From Acidobacteriaceae bacterium (GTDB lineage: Bacteria > Acidobacteriota > Terriglobia > Terriglobales > Acidobacteriaceae), in contig PMYL01000008.1 of assembly GCA_003170825.1 (NCBI GenBank), positions 250 to 46,666 on the forward strand: DNA of 46,417 nt, read 5' to 3'. Every line of letters starts with the position of its first letter. Position 1 is the stretch's first letter. Shown here piece after piece: positions 17,201 through 24,823 of the stretch. Made by a program: the position numbers and the translations under genes. Under the pieces are notes generated by a model. It was given only the letters and a program-made list of their open reading frames with translations, had not been told where the DNA came from and searched no databases.

Positions 17201-18106
17201 AAGCAACCGGCCGGAGCTGGCAAGCCGACCAACCCCGTATTGCTGGGCCCGGTCTTCCGCGAACGTTTGCGCGGCGCGATGCGGATTCCGGCGATCGAAG
17301 CGCTCTTTCCGGCTCCGTGGACCGTTGCCGCCCGCCGGGTGTTGCCCAGCCCCAGTCCGCAGTTCACGGCCACGGCTATGTGGGGACCGGTGCTCGGCTG
17401 GTGCGTGCTGGAATTGCTGGCCGAATCGATCGACGCGGAAAGCCCGGAACGAGTGGCGCTGGACTTGTTTGACCGGCTCCGGTTGCGCGAGCCGTTCGCG
17501 CAGGCCTTTGCCGCTCTCGGATTCGAGGGCGAGGAGGGCTGGCGCGTGGCAGCCCGCATCAAGGTCGTGCTGCTCACCGGCGCCGGTGTCGGCAAGGAAG
17601 AGGAGTCAACTGCCGGCGTCGAGCCCGAGGCGGCAGGGGAAACGACGGCGACGGAAGCTGAATCGGCGGCAACGGCCGGGGACGAAAGAGAGGCGCTTCC
17701 GCCGGCCTTGTGGCCCGCCTTGTGGTATGACCCGGATGTTCGCTGGCTCTGCGGCGTCCACGAAGCAGAGGACCACGACTATCTGGTTCGCGAGCTATAT
17801 GAGGAGCTGCTCTGGTGGCTGCTCATGCCGTCGCTGCTTCGCTTGGGCTGCGAGGCTGCTCCCAGCCGCGCGGCAGTGGAGGAGATGAGCAAGACCGTCG
17901 AAGAGGCACTGGCGACAGCCGAGGCGTCCGGTTATCGCATTGATGCTCTTCTTGGCCAGGAGACCGCTCCGGACGAAGGCGAAGAAGCTGGGGCAGAGGT
18001 AGAATCCGAGGCGCCTGGACCGGAACAGCCGCAAACGGAGGAACCGGAGGCCCAGGAGCCAGTGATCGAATCGCCGGTTGAGGATGACCCGGTCGAGCCG
18101 GTTTAA
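14279..18106 (+). CDS. Very large GH13 (alpha-amylase family) protein
   Basis: The protein has about 1275 residues. A helical N-terminal region of about 350 residues (opening MMEFHISRNARERYQFAE) precedes a GH13 (beta/alpha)8 barrel. Barrel motifs: region I DMVPNHM (D421), region II VIRFDAAM with nucleophile D541, region III LLAEAFW with acid/base E606, and region IV as SNPDE (D667) in place of the usual NHD. The three catalytic carboxylates are therefore present. A helical C-terminal region and an acidic Glu/Pro/Ala tail of about 60 residues follow. There is no signal peptide, so it should act in the cytoplasm on an alpha-glucan or trehalose-like substrate; specificity is unknown. ATG 14279 has GGGAG 11 bases upstream; an in-frame ATG at 14231 would add 16 residues. 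It converges on the next gene. Confidence 0.82.
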   Translation: MMEFHISRNARERYQFAESLFSYTGNVVFANLAACREFAHRMNQVRDVEKHPERAVHAGSLYAMGLIDEASHVLMARYRQQFDPEVMTSALAWFSAQVGAEALDTMLLTFVEQFPGISVIRGLETPRQWLAGTTDGTPHRAAALEELLLLWTANRNEAFRPFEELFEEKTLAEKTVYRQVTQQLPDYFATRPLIPLEGSKPVNLLDLLRAPAVSSPGSLSEQLALIRRLWKPLLGDSLERLLLIAGEILHEEELAIWMQFNPPAAQAAEAARRRRESGRQQWPSVVSHSEVPVFGDPAHEYEKFSPDTAWMPTTVLIAKSTYVWLAQLSKQYGRGISRLDEIPDEELATLARRGLNSLWLIGVWERSRASKTIKQICGNRDAVASAYSLFDYRIAEDMGGEAAYTNLRNRAYRHGVRLASDMVPNHMGIDSPWVVEHPEWFISRPDAPYPAYSFNGPDLSHDGRVEIKIEDHYFEESDAAVVFRRRDRASGETRYIYHGNDGTSFPWNDTAQLDYLNPAVREQVIQTILHVARQFPVIRFDAAMTLAKRHFHRLWFPGPGSSGAIPSRAEFGMNQAEFDRCMPHEFWREVVDRVAAEVPGTLLLAEAFWLMEGYFVRTLGMHRVYNSAFMNMMRDEENAKYRSVIKNTLEFDPDIMKRYVNFMSNPDERTAIDQFGKGDKCFGVAALMATLPGLPMFGHGQIEGFTEKYGMEYQRPRYDETPDHWLVERHEREIAPLLHRRALFAESSNFLLYDFFHDNGSVDENVFAYSNRNGGERALVVYNNRYGATHGTIDFSAAYADKDAGQLRQQRLREGLGLSGDTTAILAWRDSLTGLEYLRRANDLSERGLTLDLHAYQCHVFLDWRELCVTAEQPWDRLCDQLSGRGAPNLDDALVNLELRPVHDALRQQLDPGIVRLLADLAEHPRTLAAGPLAAGKDKKIEPARGEFFELAWTHCENFLRVAQTAYASRMGGEKQPAGAGKPTNPVLLGPVFRERLRGAMRIPAIEALFPAPWTVAARRVLPSPSPQFTATAMWGPVLGWCVLELLAESIDAESPERVALDLFDRLRLREPFAQAFAALGFEGEEGWRVAARIKVVLLTGAGVGKEEESTAGVEPEAAGETTATEAESAATAGDEREALPPALWPALWYDPDVRWLCGVHEAEDHDYLVRELYEELLWWLLMPSLLRLGCEAAPSRAAVEEMSKTVEEALATAEASGYRIDALLGQETAPDEGEEAGAEVESEAPGPEQPQTEEPEAQEPVIESPVEDDPVEPV

Positions 18107-18119
18107 CCGCATGTTTCGG

Positions 18120-18156
18120 TTGCCTGCCGCAGCAACCAAGTTACTGCGGCAGGCAA
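18120..18156. terminator. Perfect 13-bp hairpin between convergent genes
   Basis: TTGCCTGCCGCAG (18120-18132) and CTGCGGCAGGCAA (18144-18156) pair perfectly around an 11-base loop, between the ends of the GH13 gene and the convergent serine hydrolase gene. It lacks a T-run on either side but is well placed to stop both transcripts. Confidence 0.65.
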
Positions 18157-18163
18157 GGCAGGC

Positions 18164-19561
18164 TTAACTTCCCGGCTTCGGTTCGGCTACCCGGTTGACG
18201 GGCATCACCTTGTCGCCCATTTTCAACATGAACTGATTCACGTTGCCCTTTTCGTCGACGACGAAGCGGACTTCGGAAGATGCATCGTTGAAGTAGAACT
18301 CCGTATCCGATGTGGCGATCATGCCGAAGGGCGCGGGTTGTCCGGGGGCGAAGGCATAGAGCCTGCCGTTGCGCATGGTGATCTCGATGGCCAGCGGGCC
18401 GAGCTGGTAGCTGCCAACATAGCGGGACAACACCTCAGGCGCGGGATGTGCGATCTTCCTCACAACGGGAACCTCGTATTTTTCTCCAAAGAGAATCGCC
18501 GTCAGGTCATGGCATACGGCGATGTAGCTGGAGGTTTCGAAATTGCTGAGAACGATCAGCACGGCATCGTCATCGGGAAAGCGCTTGAAGTCAGAAACGA
18601 AGCCGTTGACCCATCCGCCGTGGCCGATGTACCGGTGGCCGAGTTCCTGGCCAAGCAACCAGCCGTAGCCGTAGTCCGCCTCGATCGGAAGCGGCGGAGG
18701 CGCTACAAAGTGTGAGTAGGCAGTCCATGCCTTGGCAGTGATGGCGGGGCTGAAGAGCTTACCGGATTTCAGAAGGCGGTCGAAGCGGTAAAGGTCATCC
18801 ACGGTGGAGCGCAGGTCCCCGGCGGAGTACGTATACTCCGGATCGCCATACCTGGCATTCACGAGCGACTCGCCGTCGAAGTTGTAGCCGTGGGCGCGGT
18901 TGGGCACCAGCGGCGCAACGTGGTCTACTGCGGTATGCGTCATTCCGGCGGGCGCCAGGATATTTGCAGTCAGATAGTCCTCGTAGGATTTCCCTGTGAC
19001 CTTCTCGATGATCTTGCCCAGCAGGATATAGCCGGAATTGCTATAGCGCATGGTCTCGCCGGGCGGAGTGAGTAGCGGCTTGTCCGCAAATTCCTTGAGG
19101 GTATTCTCGACATGGCGGGCATTGTCGAAGTTGCTGTGAGCCGGCGCAATGGTGAATTCAGGGATGCCCGACTTGTGGCAAAGCAACTGGTGAATGGTAA
19201 TGGCATTCCATGCCGCGGGCAACTCGGGAATATACTTCACCACCGGGTCGCTGACCTTCAGGAGCCCACGTTCTTCAAGTTGCAATATGCTGAACGCGGT
19301 GAACATCTTGGTGATGGAACCGATGCGGAGGACCGTCTCAGGCGAATTGGGAACGTTCAGTTCGAAGTTGGCCATCCCGTAGCCCTTGCGCAGCAGGATC
19401 TTGTCGCCTTTGGCGATGAGGACAACTCCGGAGAAGCGTCCCTGGCTGGCCCATGCGTTCAAGTATTGATCCGCTTTGGCGCCGACATCCTGGCCCGAGC
19501 ACAGAGGGGTGATGGAAAGTAACAGGGCGATACATGCGAATAGGCCGATTCTTGCGCGCAT
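18164..19561 (-). CDS. Secreted serine hydrolase, class C beta-lactamase / penicillin-binding-like
   Basis: The 465-residue protein begins with a clear signal peptide (about 1-23, MRARIGLFACIALLLSITPL ... CSG); the Cys at 21 could also be read as a lipobox-like position, but weakly. The catalytic motifs of the serine beta-lactamase-like family are present: S-x-x-K as SITK (S82-K85), Y-x-N as YSN (173-175) and HGG (314-316). A C-terminal domain of about 110 residues (from about 350) carries beta strands like those of the DUF3471-type appendage. Family members are D-aminopeptidases, esterases or peptidoglycan-related hydrolases; true beta-lactamase activity is not implied. It is monocistronic and convergent with the GH13 gene. 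Confidence 0.87.
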   Translation of the reverse strand: MRARIGLFACIALLLSITPLCSGQDVGAKADQYLNAWASQGRFSGVVLIAKGDKILLRKGYGMANFELNVPNSPETVLRIGSITKMFTAFSILQLEERGLLKVSDPVVKYIPELPAAWNAITIHQLLCHKSGIPEFTIAPAHSNFDNARHVENTLKEFADKPLLTPPGETMRYSNSGYILLGKIIEKVTGKSYEDYLTANILAPAGMTHTAVDHVAPLVPNRAHGYNFDGESLVNARYGDPEYTYSAGDLRSTVDDLYRFDRLLKSGKLFSPAITAKAWTAYSHFVAPPPLPIEADYGYGWLLGQELGHRYIGHGGWVNGFVSDFKRFPDDDAVLIVLSNFETSSYIAVCHDLTAILFGEKYEVPVVRKIAHPAPEVLSRYVGSYQLGPLAIEITMRNGRLYAFAPGQPAPFGMIATSDTEFYFNDASSEVRFVVDEKGNVNQFMLKMGDKVMPVNRVAEPKPGS

Positions 19562-20062
19562 ACTGGCTACTCCCTTTCATCCATGGCGGTTCATCTTTCG
19601 AATCGCTGGATCGAACATGGATATGGTACGGCTTGGGCCATCGCTCAGTTCCCGGATGGTTACTGGCGAGCTGTCTTGTGTGCGCGCTGTCACATTAAGC
19701 GGGTCCATTCGCGAAGGGATTTGCGTCTAGGTCTCTTGAAGAGTCCGCGAACCTCATCGTCACAAACGAGTGTGACCTGAGGCACATCCGAAGGATTCCT
19801 CGGAGGATCAATGTTCCTACGGACATTCTCTGGGGAGAAGTCTCTACGGATAGCGCTCAATCTCGAAGCGCAGCGCTCTCTTTCGCCAGGTATGCGAAGC
19901 GTTGTCGGCGAATGCTCTTTTTCTCTCTCTCTTTCCTCTCCCGAGAAATGGTCCAGAAGTGAGGAGGGTCCGGCTTATGTCGCCTTCTTAATTTCATGAG
20001 GAGCGCTTGGCTGCGATCCGTTGCGGAGCAGGAGATCTTGGTCCGGGTGGAGGGGAGGAATC
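19562..20062. other. 501-base gap before the hox-like operon; holds a palindrome at 19752-19782
   Basis: No convincing gene is visible on either strand. The gap must contain the promoters of two divergent units (the serine hydrolase and the hoxE-like operon). The one striking element is a two-part inverted repeat at 19752-19782: CCTCA, GTCACA, a 6-base loop, TGTGAC, TGAGG. The half-site order is TCACA-N6-TGTGA, the inverse of the CRP/FNR-type TGTGA-N6-TCACA, so I do not assign it to that family. The stretch before the operon is pyrimidine-rich (19917-19942). Confidence 0.5.
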
Positions 20063-20602
20063 ATGCAGAGTGTCGCCAATGGAGTCCTGAATGCTAACGA
20101 GAGGCTGCTGATCGACCAGGCGATTGCGGAGCACGGGGGGCGCCCCGGAGCGCTGCTGGGGATACTGGAAGCGGTTCAATCCGCCAATGCGCATAAATTC
20201 CTGTCGATGGAGTCGTTGCGCTACATCGCGGACGAGACCGGGGTCCCTCCGGCAAGGATATACAGCGCCGCGACCTTTTACGCGTTGTTCAACCTCGATC
20301 CACAAGGCGACAACGTGATCTGCGTTTGCCGGGGGACAGCCTGCCACACCCGCGGCTCCCGCGACTTGTTGGAGAAGGTGTGCCTGGATCTGGGACTCAG
20401 CGGACATGACCAGGGCGATACCAATGATGCTGACAAGCTGGTGCTCACCACGCCCGATCAGAGGTTCACGATTCGCACGGTCGCCTGCTTTGGCCAGTGC
20501 GCGCTGGCGCCGGTAGTCGAAGTGAACCACCACATCCTGAGCCGCGTGAATGAACGCACGTTGCAGCGGGAAGTGAAGGCATTGACGCAGGGGAGGAAAT
20601 AA
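20063..20602 (+). CDS. hoxE: NuoE/HoxE-like thioredoxin-fold [2Fe-2S] subunit
   Basis: The 179-residue protein matches the 24-kDa subunit family of NADH dehydrogenase (NuoE, HoxE, HndA, StnC-type). It has a helical N-terminal half (ESLRYIADETGVPPARIYSA) and then a thioredoxin-like [2Fe-2S] domain with Cys residues in CRGTACHTRG and in TVACFGQCALAPVV. It passes electrons between the FMN-site subunit and further clusters. I chose ATG 20063 because GGAGGGGAGGA lies just before it; an in-frame ATG at 20021 is upstream of that SD. Its stop overlaps the next gene's ATG by one base (TAATG), so the two are translationally coupled. Confidence 0.88.
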   Translation: MQSVANGVLNANERLLIDQAIAEHGGRPGALLGILEAVQSANAHKFLSMESLRYIADETGVPPARIYSAATFYALFNLDPQGDNVICVCRGTACHTRGSRDLLEKVCLDLGLSGHDQGDTNDADKLVLTTPDQRFTIRTVACFGQCALAPVVEVNHHILSRVNERTLQREVKALTQGRK

Positions 20603-23600
20603 TGCCGCGCATTCTGGATATTGGTACGTTCAACGCGGTACGTGAATCCGGACTTGCCAAGCTGCTGCCGGCCATTCCGCGCATTGCAGTGGGGATGGGA
20701 ACGTGTGGCCGCGGCAATGGCGCCGAAGAGCTCTATCACGCCTTGAATGAGTCGATCCAACGCAGCGGGATGGATGTGCTGCTCACCGGCGTTGGGTGCT
20801 TTGGCTCCTGCTTTCAGGAGCCGCTGGTGAGCATCCGGCTTCCTGGACACCCGCTCCTGGTGTTGCGGCATGTCCAAGCCAACGATGCCGCGCGTATTCT
20901 GGAGAGCCTTTCCACGCAGACCATGCCGGCGGACCTTGTTTACTGCAAGATCGAGGAATGGGATCACATTACCGGGTACGTGAGATACGGCCAGGGTTAT
21001 CCGGATGTTCCGCCGTGGAACGCGATCCCCTTCTTCAAGGGGCAAAAGAAGATCGTCCTGCGGAATTGCGGACTGATCAATCCTTCGGACATCGAAGAAT
21101 ATATTGGAGTCGGCGGCTACCAGGCGCTCTACAAAGTGCTGATCGACGGGCGCAAGGAAAGCGTTATTGAACAGATTAAGGCATCCAGGCTGCGCGGACG
21201 CGGCGGAGCCGGCTTTCTCACGGGCAACAAATGGGACTTTCTGGCCAAGGCCAAGGCGGATATCAAGTACATCATCTGCAATGCCGATGAGGGCGATCCC
21301 GGCGCCTATATGAACCGCAACGAGATCGAGGGCGACCCTCATTCACTCCTGGAGGGCATGATTATCGGCGGTTACGTGATGGGCGCGACCGAAGGCATCA
21401 TCTATGTGCGCGCCGAGTATCCACTTGCGGTGCGCCGCCTGAATCGAGCCATCGAACAGGCGCGGGAATACGGACTGCTGGGCACGAACATCCTGGACCG
21501 CGGCTTCAACTTCAACATTCAACTGGTGCAGGGCGCGGGGGCTTTTGTCTGCGGCGAAGAAACGGCCCTGATCGCTTCGCTCGAAGGCTTTGCCGGCAGG
21601 CCGCATCCCCGCCCGCCGTTTCCCGCGGAGAAAGGATTGTGGGGCAAGCCCACCAATATCAACAACGTCGAAACGTGGTGCAATATCGCGCCCATCGTGA
21701 GCCGGGGACCGGCATGGTTTGCCGAGACCGGCAGCGTGAAAAGTCCAGGCACCAAGGTCTTTTCCCTGGTGGGCAAGATCCAGAACACGGGGCTGGTGGA
21801 AATGCCGCTGGGCACTCCGCTCAAGAGCTTCATCTATGACATCGGAGAAGGCGCCATCGCCGGCCGCCGCGTGAAAGCGGTGCAGACAGGCGGACCCTCC
21901 GGCGGCTGCATTCCCCTGGAGATGCTGGATACGCCCGTGGATTACGAGAGCCTGGCACAGATTGGCTCCATCATGGGCTCCGGCGGCATGGTGGTCATGG
22001 ACGAAGACAATTGCATGGTCGACGTGGCCCGCTACTTCATCGAATTCACGCATTCAGAGTCCTGCGGGAAGTGCGTACCCTGCAGGGTGGGACTGAACAA
22101 GGCGCTGCGCATCCTCAACGCGATCACCGAAGGCAGCGGAAGTGCGGAGCACCTGGGCCTGCTGGATGAACTGGGGCGGATGATTCGCGAATGTTCGCTC
22201 TGCGGGCTGGGACAGACGGCGCCGAATCCCGTGCTCACCACCATCCGGCACTTCCGCGAGGAGTACGAAGACCACATCGTGGCCCACCGCTGCCGTGCCG
22301 GTGTGTGCCAGGAACTGGCCTTGTCTCCTTGTGAAAACAGTTGCCCGTTGCGGATGAACATTCCGCGCTTCCTGGAGCTTTACCAGGAGGGCCGGCTCGA
22401 AGATGCTTTCGAGTCCGTGATCCTGGACAATCCACTCCCCGCATCCACGGGAAGGGTGTGCCAGCACCCCTGCGACAATCGCTGCCGGCGTCAGTCTTTC
22501 GATGAGGTAGTGAACATGCGCGAGGTGCACCGCTTCCTCGCCGATGCAATCTATCAGTCCGACCTCTTTGAGCCGATGCTGGAGCGCATCCGAGCGCTCA
22601 AACTCGCGTCCACAGGCCGCAAGGTGGCCGTGGCCGGCTCCGGTCCAACCGGCCTGACGGCCGCATTCTACCTGGCCATGCTCGGCCACGATGTCACCAT
22701 TTATGAGGAACGCGGCGAGGCGGGCGGCATGTTGCGCTTCGCCATTCCCGAGTACCGGCTGCCGAAATCGGTGTTGCGGCGCGAGCTGGATCTCATCGAG
22801 GGAATCGGAGTGAAGATGCAATTCAACACTCGGGTGGGATTCGATCTTCCGTTGAACGACCTGGCAAGCAGCTTCGATGCGGTGTTCCTTTCCATCGGAA
22901 CGTGGAAGGAATCGTGGCTTTATTTGCCCGGAACGGAGCTGAAGGGCGTCTATCCGGCCCTTCCGTTCCTTGAGTCAGTGGCCAGGCACGAGAAGGTTGC
23001 GATGGGCTCCCGGGTAGCGATAATTGGCGGCGGCAACGCGGCCATCGATTCGGCGCGGTCCGTGTTGCGCATGGGCGCCAATGTCACCATCCTTTACCGC
23101 CGCGAGCGCAAGGACATGCCGGCGATCGACGAGGAGATTCAGGCAGCCGAGGACGAGGGCGTGCGGTTCGTCTTTCTGGCCGCGCCGCACCGCATCCTGG
23201 GCGGCGCGGACGGGAATGTGAAGGCTATCGAGATCGTAAAGACGCGGCTGGGAGAATACGACAAATCGGGGCGCAAGAGGCCGATTCCCACTGACGAGGT
23301 GCAGCGCTTCGAGTGCGACAGCGTGATCCTGGCTGTGGGCGAGACCTTCGACCTGGATTTCTGCCGAGCCTCCGGTCTGGAACTCAAAGAGGAAGGCACG
23401 ATCGCCGTGGATCGCTTCTCTTTTGAGACCAGCCGCGCGGGCTTCTATGCCGGCGGCGACGTCATCACAGGCGCATCCAACATGTCCAACGCTATGAGCG
23501 GCGGCAAGCAGGCAGCGCGGAAGATCGACGAGCGCCTGATGGGCCCAAGTCTCTCGGGTGACGCCCGCTGGGACCAGCTCTTTCCCGAGTTTGAATACAG

Positions 23601-23778
23601 CCGCCAAGCGCCGGGAGAGCCGAGCCTCAGCCGCCGCCACACGGCACACTCCGTGCCTGCGGAGGTGAGGGTTCGTTCGCAGGAAGAAGTTGTTGCCGGC
23701 CTCGATCCGGAAGAGGCGCTGGAGGAATGCCGCCGGTGCCTTCGCTGCGATCTGAGAGCCGCTGTCAACACCCATTGA
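20602..23778 (+). CDS. NuoF/HoxF-like diaphorase fused to an NfnB/GltD-like NAD(P)H oxidoreductase
   Basis: This 1058-residue protein joins two enzymes. Residues about 25-110 form a thioredoxin-like [2Fe-2S] domain (C35, C66, C70). About 150-540 are NuoF: FMN/NADH site GRGGAGFLTGNKWDF (near 200), NADEGDPGAYMNR, and a [4Fe-4S] set ESCGKCVPCR (near 487) with a fourth Cys near 532. From about 565 it becomes the GltD/NfnB module: two Cys-rich stretches (CENSCP near 577; GRVCQHPCDNRC), an FAD Rossmann motif VAGSGPTGL (near 676), a second Rossmann VAIIGGGNAAIDSA (near 805) followed by YRRERKDMPA, whose paired Arg suits NADPH. The C-terminus has CRRCLRCD. The sequence thus shows sites for FMN, FAD, two nicotinamide cofactors and several clusters, as in soluble bifurcating transhydrogenases or diaphorases. 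It is cotranslated with hoxE. Confidence 0.9.
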   Translation: MPRILDIGTFNAVRESGLAKLLPAIPRIAVGMGTCGRGNGAEELYHALNESIQRSGMDVLLTGVGCFGSCFQEPLVSIRLPGHPLLVLRHVQANDAARILESLSTQTMPADLVYCKIEEWDHITGYVRYGQGYPDVPPWNAIPFFKGQKKIVLRNCGLINPSDIEEYIGVGGYQALYKVLIDGRKESVIEQIKASRLRGRGGAGFLTGNKWDFLAKAKADIKYIICNADEGDPGAYMNRNEIEGDPHSLLEGMIIGGYVMGATEGIIYVRAEYPLAVRRLNRAIEQAREYGLLGTNILDRGFNFNIQLVQGAGAFVCGEETALIASLEGFAGRPHPRPPFPAEKGLWGKPTNINNVETWCNIAPIVSRGPAWFAETGSVKSPGTKVFSLVGKIQNTGLVEMPLGTPLKSFIYDIGEGAIAGRRVKAVQTGGPSGGCIPLEMLDTPVDYESLAQIGSIMGSGGMVVMDEDNCMVDVARYFIEFTHSESCGKCVPCRVGLNKALRILNAITEGSGSAEHLGLLDELGRMIRECSLCGLGQTAPNPVLTTIRHFREEYEDHIVAHRCRAGVCQELALSPCENSCPLRMNIPRFLELYQEGRLEDAFESVILDNPLPASTGRVCQHPCDNRCRRQSFDEVVNMREVHRFLADAIYQSDLFEPMLERIRALKLASTGRKVAVAGSGPTGLTAAFYLAMLGHDVTIYEERGEAGGMLRFAIPEYRLPKSVLRRELDLIEGIGVKMQFNTRVGFDLPLNDLASSFDAVFLSIGTWKESWLYLPGTELKGVYPALPFLESVARHEKVAMGSRVAIIGGGNAAIDSARSVLRMGANVTILYRRERKDMPAIDEEIQAAEDEGVRFVFLAAPHRILGGADGNVKAIEIVKTRLGEYDKSGRKRPIPTDEVQRFECDSVILAVGETFDLDFCRASGLELKEEGTIAVDRFSFETSRAGFYAGGDVITGASNMSNAMSGGKQAARKIDERLMGPSLSGDARWDQLFPEFEYSRQAPGEPSLSRRHTAHSVPAEVRVRSQEEVVAGLDPEEALEECRRCLRCDLRAAVNTH

Positions 23779-23806
23779 GACCATTGGGAGAGAAAGGAGC
23801 GTCGCT

Positions 23807-24718
23807 TTGCCGAACAAAACGATTTCCGTCCGAATTGACGGCGAACTGGTGACCGCCCAGGAAGGACAGACGATTCTGGAAGCGGCCCACGCTCACGGGA
23901 AGCAGATTCCGACTCTCTGCTATCTGAAGGGCCTGAGCGCGGTGGGAGCCTGCCGCGTTTGCATGGTGGAGCTTGCAGGCACCGACCGCCTGTTGCCGGC
24001 TTGTACGACTCCCATCCAGGACGGGATGTCGATCAAGACCGCTTCAGAGAAATTGACGCTCTACCGGCGGATGGCCGTGGAGTTGCTGCTGGTAGAGCGC
24101 AACCACATCTGCTCGGCGTGCGTGTCGAACGGCCATTGCGAGCTTCAATCGATGGCTCAATCCCTGGGCATCACCCACGTGCGCTACTCCTACAACAACC
24201 CGCACCTGCCGGTCGATATGACCCATCCTCGCTTCGTGCTGGATCACAATCGCTGCATCCTGTGCACGCGCTGCGTGCGAGTGTGCGCAGAGGTGGAAGG
24301 CGCGAATGTGTGGGAGGTTGCCTCGCGCGGCATCTACTCCCGCATCGTCAGCGACCTGAAGGATGATTGGGGGCAAGCGCGGAACTGTACCGGCTGCGGC
24401 AAATGCATCCAGGCATGCCCCACGGGAGCGCTTGCGGAAAAGGGCTTCTCGGTGATGGAGATGGTCAAGCAGAGCGATTCAGTGAGCCGGCTGGCCGCGC
24501 AAAGAACGCATCAGGCGAATGGTGCACTCGAGCGATTCGGCATGTGCCTTCAGGCTCGGCCAGAACAGGCTCCAGGTGCTGCTGTCCCTCGGCCTTTTCC
24601 GCGCAGTCAAAGTTCCCGCATGTGCTCGGGCTTAGTTGGACTTCATCCCCCGGATCGGGGTCTTTCTCGCCGCCACCGAAGAAAGCTGTCTGGTCCTCTC
24701 ACTTCGCGCCCGAGCTGA
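23807..24718 (+). CDS. hoxU: HoxU/NuoG-N-like iron-sulfur subunit with aberrant C-terminal tail
   Basis: Residues 1-230 are a complete HoxU-type electron-transfer subunit. They hold a [2Fe-2S] ferredoxin domain (C38, C49, C52, C66), the NuoG-type His/Cys [4Fe-4S] site (H100, C102, C105, C111) and two [4Fe-4S] sets (C150, C153, C156, C160 and C194, C197, C200, C204). The family normally stops soon after the EKGFSVMEMVKQ stretch. Here the frame runs on for about 70 Arg/Pro/Ser-rich residues (from about 234, base 24506) that look like out-of-frame translation, so the 3' end is probably frameshifted or the stop codon lost. The start is TTG at 23807 with AAAGGAG 7-8 bases before it. The next gene is accA: the hydrogenase genes hoxY and hoxH do not follow. 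Confidence 0.85.
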   Translation: MPNKTISVRIDGELVTAQEGQTILEAAHAHGKQIPTLCYLKGLSAVGACRVCMVELAGTDRLLPACTTPIQDGMSIKTASEKLTLYRRMAVELLLVERNHICSACVSNGHCELQSMAQSLGITHVRYSYNNPHLPVDMTHPRFVLDHNRCILCTRCVRVCAEVEGANVWEVASRGIYSRIVSDLKDDWGQARNCTGCGKCIQACPTGALAEKGFSVMEMVKQSDSVSRLAAQRTHQANGALERFGMCLQARPEQAPGAAVPRPFPRSQSSRMCSGLVGLHPPDRGLSRRHRRKLSGPLTSRPS

Positions 24719-24823
24719 AGCATTTTCGTAGCCCCGTTAGCTTGTATTTGTCGCAACAGCCCCCGACCCGTAGAATCACAGGAGGGCCGACGGCGACGCT
24801 GCCCGGAGCCCCACCAGGTACCG

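Noticed and set aside
19752..19782. CRP/FNR-type binding site
   Set aside because: Half-sites are in the opposite order (TCACA then TGTGA), so the known consensus is not met; kept only as an unassigned palindrome.
24367..24823. Remnant of hoxY after hoxU
   Set aside because: I looked in all frames for the Cys motifs of the small hydrogenase subunit and saw none.
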